Shown: in pieces, positions 15,715 to 18,604 of the stretch
Position numbering within the stretch: position 1 is the first letter of the stretch
Layout: every line of letters starts with the position of its first letter
Assembly: GCA_900544305.1 (NCBI GenBank)
Contig: UQUV01000051.1
Span: forward strand, 1 to 18,604
DNA: 18,604 nucleotides
Reading direction: 5' to 3'
Origin: an uncultured Porphyromonadaceae bacterium
GTDB taxonomy: Bacteria > Bacteroidota > Bacteroidia > Bacteroidales > Muribaculaceae
Notes under the pieces: generated by a model
What the model was told of the DNA's origin: nothing
The model's input: the letters and a program-made list of their open reading frames with translations, nothing else
The model's database searches: none
Made by a program: the position numbers and the translations under genes

Positions 15715-15768
15715 ATTTGCAGTTTTAGCATTTTTTAATGTGGTTGCAAGCAGCCAAATTTTTCCACA
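15715..15768 (-). promoter_or_regulatory. SAM-II-like riboswitch in the metK leader
   Basis: Read as minus-strand RNA, the leader holds UGUGG (15768-15764) pairing with CCACA (15743-15739) as P1. Between them lies CUUGCAA, and after them UUAAA and GCUAAAA, the characteristic conserved bases of the SAM-II aptamer. A second helix forms from the P1 loop: AUUUG (15759-15755) with CAAAU (15719-15715), and GCA (15748-15746) with UGC (15730-15728). This gives the H-type pseudoknot topology of SAM-II. P2 is weaker or longer than in the alphaproteobacterial form, so it may be a long-loop variant. Its place 56 bases before metK fits product feedback. Recognition is by eye. Confidence 0.66.
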
Positions 15769-15794
15769 GGGTTAATACTTTATTTTCCAGACTG

Positions 15795-15826
15795 CAAAGA
15801 TAGTGCAAGCCGAGCGAAAAGCCAAA
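15795..15826 (-). promoter_or_regulatory. Bacteroidetes-type promoter of metK, embedded in a tandem repeat
   Basis: On the minus strand, TTTG (15826-15823), a 20-base spacer and TATCTTTG (15802-15795) match the consensus exactly. Transcription should start near 15788, giving a leader of about 130 bases that begins some 20 bases before the aptamer. The last G of the -7 box is supplied by unique DNA next to repeat copy 1. Confidence 0.8.
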
Positions 15827-16005
15827 AGAAAAACATGGTTTTTCAAATTTGCCTTTTCCGAGGCGCCGCCTGTCTTATGAAAAGATAGTGCAAGCCGAGC
15901 GAAAAGCCAAAAGAAAAACACGGTTTTTCAAATTTGCCTTTTCCGAGGCGCCGCCTGTCTTATGAAAAGATAGTGCAAGCCGAGCGAAAAACGCAGTTTT
16001 TCGAT
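15796..16005. repeat. 85-bp tandem repeat, two full copies and a deleted third
   Basis: Copy 1 (15796-15880) and copy 2 (15881-15965) differ at one base. Copy 3 starts at 15966, keeps the first 25 bases, then lacks about 13 bases and diverges by about 16005. Each copy contains a hairpin gaaaaac-NNN-gtttttc with loops atg, acg and gca, and copies 1 and 2 contain aggcgccgcct. The unit (gatagtgcaagccgagcg...) resembles, from memory, an interspersed promoter-associated repeat common in Bacteroides genomes. Confidence 0.92.
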
Positions 16006-16184
16006 TTGGGGTGTCTGTAGCTCAGCCTTTGCATGCTTTACAGCCCTGTTCGTGTTTACAACAAGTGATGGTGTCTCTTTGTTCGACGCTTTCCGGCATT
16101 ATATGTTTTATAGCAGAAAATTGTTGCTAAAAAGCCCCTAAAACCCGTTGTTTTTCAAATAAAAAGCGAAAAAAAAGAATAGTT
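16006..16184. other. Intergenic stretch without recognised features
   Basis: The remainder of the metK/PpiD-like intergenic region holds no reading frame of note, no convincing RNA gene and no further copy of the 85-bp repeat. Confidence 0.6.
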
Positions 16185-16215
16185 TTTGTATTATTAATGA
16201 ATTTTGGTATCTTTG
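16185..16215 (+). promoter_or_regulatory. Bacteroidetes-type promoter of the PpiD-like gene
   Basis: TTTG at 16185-16188, a 19-base spacer and TATCTTTG at 16208-16215 match the consensus exactly. The expected start near 16222 leaves a leader of about 80 bases before the ATG at 16305. Confidence 0.82.
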
Positions 16216-16304
16216 CGTGCTACTTTGTAGAAGTATATATGTGAGTGTTCGTGTTGCTTCTGCAATTATTTTAATGCGTAAAAAATTAAAAACTACAAAA
16301 ATAA

Positions 16305-18380
16305 ATGGCAACATTAGAGAAAATCAGGAGTAAATCCGTATTGTTACTCGTAGTTATCGGTGTAGCCCTTTTGGCATTTATCATCGGTGACTTCTTGAAC
16401 TCAGGCCGCTCATTCTTTGGTAGCGGCACTACCGTAGCGAACGTTGACGGTACTAAAATCAGTATTATCGATTTCCAACGTCGCAATGAAGAGTACAACC
16501 AGCGTTTGCAGCAGTCAAACCAGAAATTTGACGGTGCTGTAGTTCAAATGCAGGTGCTCAACGAAATGATCAACGAGCAACTGTTGAACGACGAAGTGGA
16601 AGCGTTGGGTATTCAAGTTACCAACAAGGAGCTTACAGAAGCAATGACAGGTGCAACTGCTATTCCGGCAGTAGCTCAGTTCGCAGCACAGATGGGTGCC
16701 GATTCTCCTGCAATGCTTCACGATATGCTTTTCAACCCTGGCAAATATGGCTTGAATCCGCAGGATGTTGAGCCGTTGAAGGCTCAGTGGTTGGAAATGG
16801 AACGCAGCATCGACCAACAGTTGAAATATCAGAAATTCGGTGCGTTGCTTGCCGGTGCAATTCAGGCCAACGACCTCGACAAGGAGGCACTTGCCGCTGA
16901 AATGTCGACTGCTTCAACTATCGACCTCGTAAACGTTCCTTACACATCTCTCGACAACAAGGACTATCCTGTTAGCGAAGAAGAACTGAAGGCTCGCTAC
17001 AACGAAGAAAAATATCAGTTTGAAACTGAAGAAGAACTTCGCAAAATCCACTATATCGCAGTCAACATCGCTCCGTCGGCAGCCGACTTGGCTACAGCAC
17101 AGACTTTGATGGACACAGTGGTTGCAAAATTGAAAGCCAACGAAGGCGTGAACGCTATCCGCAACATTTCAGAAGTTTCTATCGCCGAACGCACAGTTCG
17201 TGCTTCTGACGTTGACGCAGCTACCAAGAGTTTCCTTGCTGAAGCTGCTGTAGGTGCTGTTTCTACTCCGGCTTTCCGTGCCGATGTTCACAGCGTCACT
17301 AAACTTTTGAACAAGAAGATGGATGTTGACACAATCACAGTCAACATGGTTCAGGTTCAAGGCAACAAGACTGCTCAGGATTCTGTGCTCAATCTTCTTA
17401 ACTCCGGCAAGGCTTTCGCTGAAGTAGTGAACGGTCAGACTGTAGCCGGTCAGGAAAACTTCGCCCTCAACACATTGCAGATGGGCAACAACGAACAGGC
17501 TGAAACTGCCAAGAAGAGATTGATGGAAGCCGGTGCCGACTATTTTGTGCTCGACAGCAACGAATATGGTGCACTTATCTATAAGGTGGTGAAAAAAGCA
17601 GCTCCGAAGCAGATGTACGACATCGCCGAAGTTACTTACCACGTTTATCCGAGCGACAAGACTGTAGACGACCTTCGTGCCGGTTTGCAGGAATTCGTAA
17701 ACAAGAACAACGTAAACAAGTCATTCATAGAAAACGCTATCGCAGCAGGCTATCAGCCGCTCGAAGCTACTATCACTGCCAACGACCCGCAAATCAACCG
17801 CATCGAGTCAACTCGTAAGATGATTCAATGGGCATTCGGTGCTGAAGCAGGTTCCGTATCTCCGGTATTCGACAAGGAAGGCAACGACAAGATGATTGCC
17901 CTTACTGTAGACGAAATCATCCCGGCAGGATATATGCCGCTGAGCGACGCAGGTGTCCGCACTATCGTTGAAACTCGCGTGCGCAACGACAAGAAGGCTG
18001 AAGCATTGATGGCTAAGTTCGAAGCAGGCAAGGGTAAAGGTCTTCAGGGCTATGCAGCCGCTGTAAATGTACCGGTTGACTCAGCCGTAGTCGTTACTTT
18101 CTCTCAGGACTTCATCATGCCGCTCCGCGCAATGGAAAAATGCCTGACTGCTCAAGCTCCTTATGCTAAGCAAGGTTCGCTCAATGGTCCGGTGAAAGGT
18201 GAGCAGGGCGTATTTGTTTACGAAGTGAAGAAAGTTGAGAAATCAAGCTCAAGTCTGACTCCGCAACAGTTGGCTGACCGTTACTCTTCAATCATGGGAG
18301 CACGTGCGGTTTCACAAATGGCTTTGGATATCTTGAAAGAAAACAAGGATATTGAAAACAATTCATTGACTTTCTTTTAA
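16305..18380 (+). CDS. Membrane-anchored PpiD/SurA-type periplasmic chaperone (peptidyl-prolyl isomerase family)
   Basis: 691 residues, close to the usual length for Bacteroidales members. Residues 1-10 (MATLEKIRSK) are short and basic, and residues 11-31 form a single transmembrane helix (VLLLVVIGVALLAFIIGDFL), placing the bulk in the periplasm. A SurA-N-like helical chaperone region spans about 37-200 (VANVDGTKISIIDFQRRNEEY... LNEMINEQLLNDEVEALGI). Parvulin-like segments follow, notably DTITVNMVQVQG... LNSGKAFAEVV at about 345-380, and a second degenerate half follows. The parvulin active-site motif with its leading histidine (xxHILI) is absent where expected, so chaperone activity without strong isomerase activity is likely. 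PpiD-type proteins help newly exported outer membrane proteins leave the translocon, which fits a genome rich in beta-barrels. The gene has its own promoter and terminator. Confidence 0.85.
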   Translation: MATLEKIRSKSVLLLVVIGVALLAFIIGDFLNSGRSFFGSGTTVANVDGTKISIIDFQRRNEEYNQRLQQSNQKFDGAVVQMQVLNEMINEQLLNDEVEALGIQVTNKELTEAMTGATAIPAVAQFAAQMGADSPAMLHDMLFNPGKYGLNPQDVEPLKAQWLEMERSIDQQLKYQKFGALLAGAIQANDLDKEALAAEMSTASTIDLVNVPYTSLDNKDYPVSEEELKARYNEEKYQFETEEELRKIHYIAVNIAPSAADLATAQTLMDTVVAKLKANEGVNAIRNISEVSIAERTVRASDVDAATKSFLAEAAVGAVSTPAFRADVHSVTKLLNKKMDVDTITVNMVQVQGNKTAQDSVLNLLNSGKAFAEVVNGQTVAGQENFALNTLQMGNNEQAETAKKRLMEAGADYFVLDSNEYGALIYKVVKKAAPKQMYDIAEVTYHVYPSDKTVDDLRAGLQEFVNKNNVNKSFIENAIAAGYQPLEATITANDPQINRIESTRKMIQWAFGAEAGSVSPVFDKEGNDKMIALTVDEIIPAGYMPLSDAGVRTIVETRVRNDKKAEALMAKFEAGKGKGLQGYAAAVNVPVDSAVVVTFSQDFIMPLRAMEKCLTAQAPYAKQGSLNGPVKGEQGVFVYEVKKVEKSSSSLTPQQLADRYSSIMGARAVSQMALDILKENKDIENNSLTFF

Positions 18381-18433
18381 TTAAAACAGATAACAATCAA
18401 TTCCTTTAAATAAAGTTTTCATAATATGCTTAT

Positions 18434-18475
18434 CAAGGGGCAATGCCGTGAGGCACCGCCCCTTGCTTGTTTTTA
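18434..18475 (+). terminator. Rho-independent terminator of the PpiD-like gene
   Basis: Outer stem caaggggc (18434-18441) with gccccttg (18458-18465), and an inner stem tgcc/ggca capped by GTGA (18444-18455). A T-rich run follows (cttgttttt), 54 bases after the stop codon. Confidence 0.8.
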
Positions 18476-18552
18476 TGCGGTACCGCGGAGCGTTGCTCCT
18501 GACAGAAGAACATATTTTTGAAGGCGCTATCAAGTGGCGTCCTCCTCTTAGA

Positions 18553-18604
18553 TGAACTGCACCCAAAAAGTTGGAATAAAAAATCCATAATATGAAAATT
18601 ATTC
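18553..18604 (+). mobile_element. Possible left end of an IS3-family insertion sequence, cut by the window edge
   Basis: Starting at 18553, tgaactgcacccaaaaagttgg resembles the terminal inverted repeat of IS3-family (IS150-like) elements, which begin with TG and contain CCCCAAAAAGTT-type sequence. An ATG at 18592 (M K I I...) lies about 40 bases inside, where the first transposase frame usually begins. Only 52 bases are visible, so neither the transposase nor the other end can be confirmed. Confidence 0.5.

Noticed and set aside
15660..15731. N-terminal extension of metK by 24 residues from the ATG at 15731
   Set aside because: That ATG is within the conserved core of the predicted aptamer, and the extension has no MetK similarity. 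The start at 15659 gives the expected MNYLFTSESVSEGHPDK N-terminus.
15796..16005. CRISPR array
   Set aside because: The repeats are 85 bases long, directly abutting, with no unique spacers between them and no cas genes.
16010..16060. tRNA-like string gtagctcagc
   Set aside because: It resembles a D-arm by chance. No matching acceptor stem, anticodon arm or T-arm is present.
18381..18566. 61-codon minus-strand frame after the PpiD-like gene
   Set aside because: It spans the terminator hairpin and the possible IS end and has no recognisable start signal or motif.

Overview
The window looks like chromosomal DNA from a Bacteroidales bacterium. Several genes are preceded by the Bacteroidetes-type promoter (TTTG, 19-20 bases, TANNTTTG) rather than a sigma-70 promoter. 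Start codons sit in A-rich leaders without strong Shine-Dalgarno sequences. The gene content fits the order: fibronectin-III proteins with a type IX-like C-terminal tail, a large periplasmic TPR protein, a DUF4143 ATPase and a membrane-anchored PpiD/SurA-type chaperone. I cannot name the genus. The type IX-like tails would favour a lineage that carries that secretion system.

Layout. (1) 1-4377: two tandem paralogous surface or secreted proteins with fibronectin-III repeats. The second is complete with a signal peptide. The first has lost its 5' end, although its coding similarity continues about 100 bases upstream of the first usable ATG. (2) 4537-10545: a PlsC/hemolysin-type lipid acyltransferase with its own promoter, then a TPR protein and a plugless beta-barrel outer membrane protein 16 bases apart, closed by a strong terminator. 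(3) 10593-12491: a 115-residue protein of unknown function followed by a protein that resembles the major capsid protein of SU10-like (DUF5309) tailed phages. The latter carries an N-terminal membrane segment and no other phage gene is nearby. This is the most unusual part of the window. (4) 12501-14295: a minus-strand AAA ATPase with a DUF4143 region, bracketed by two direct 90-bp repeats (81/90 identical), each ending in a long hairpin. The unit sits exactly between the terminators of its two neighbours. (5) 14312-15990: metK on the minus strand with terminator, a leader that folds like a SAM-II pseudoknot riboswitch, and a promoter inside the first copy of an 85-bp tandem repeat. (6) 16185-18475: a PpiD/SurA-like chaperone with promoter and terminator. 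(7) 18553-18604: a sequence resembling the left end of an IS3-family element, cut by the window edge.

Functionally the window mixes envelope biogenesis (acyltransferase, TPR/barrel pair, PpiD-like chaperone, surface proteins), SAM synthesis under apparent SAM feedback, and two accessory modules: the orphan capsid pair and the repeat-bracketed ATPase. Nothing here was checked against a database; family names come from motif recognition.
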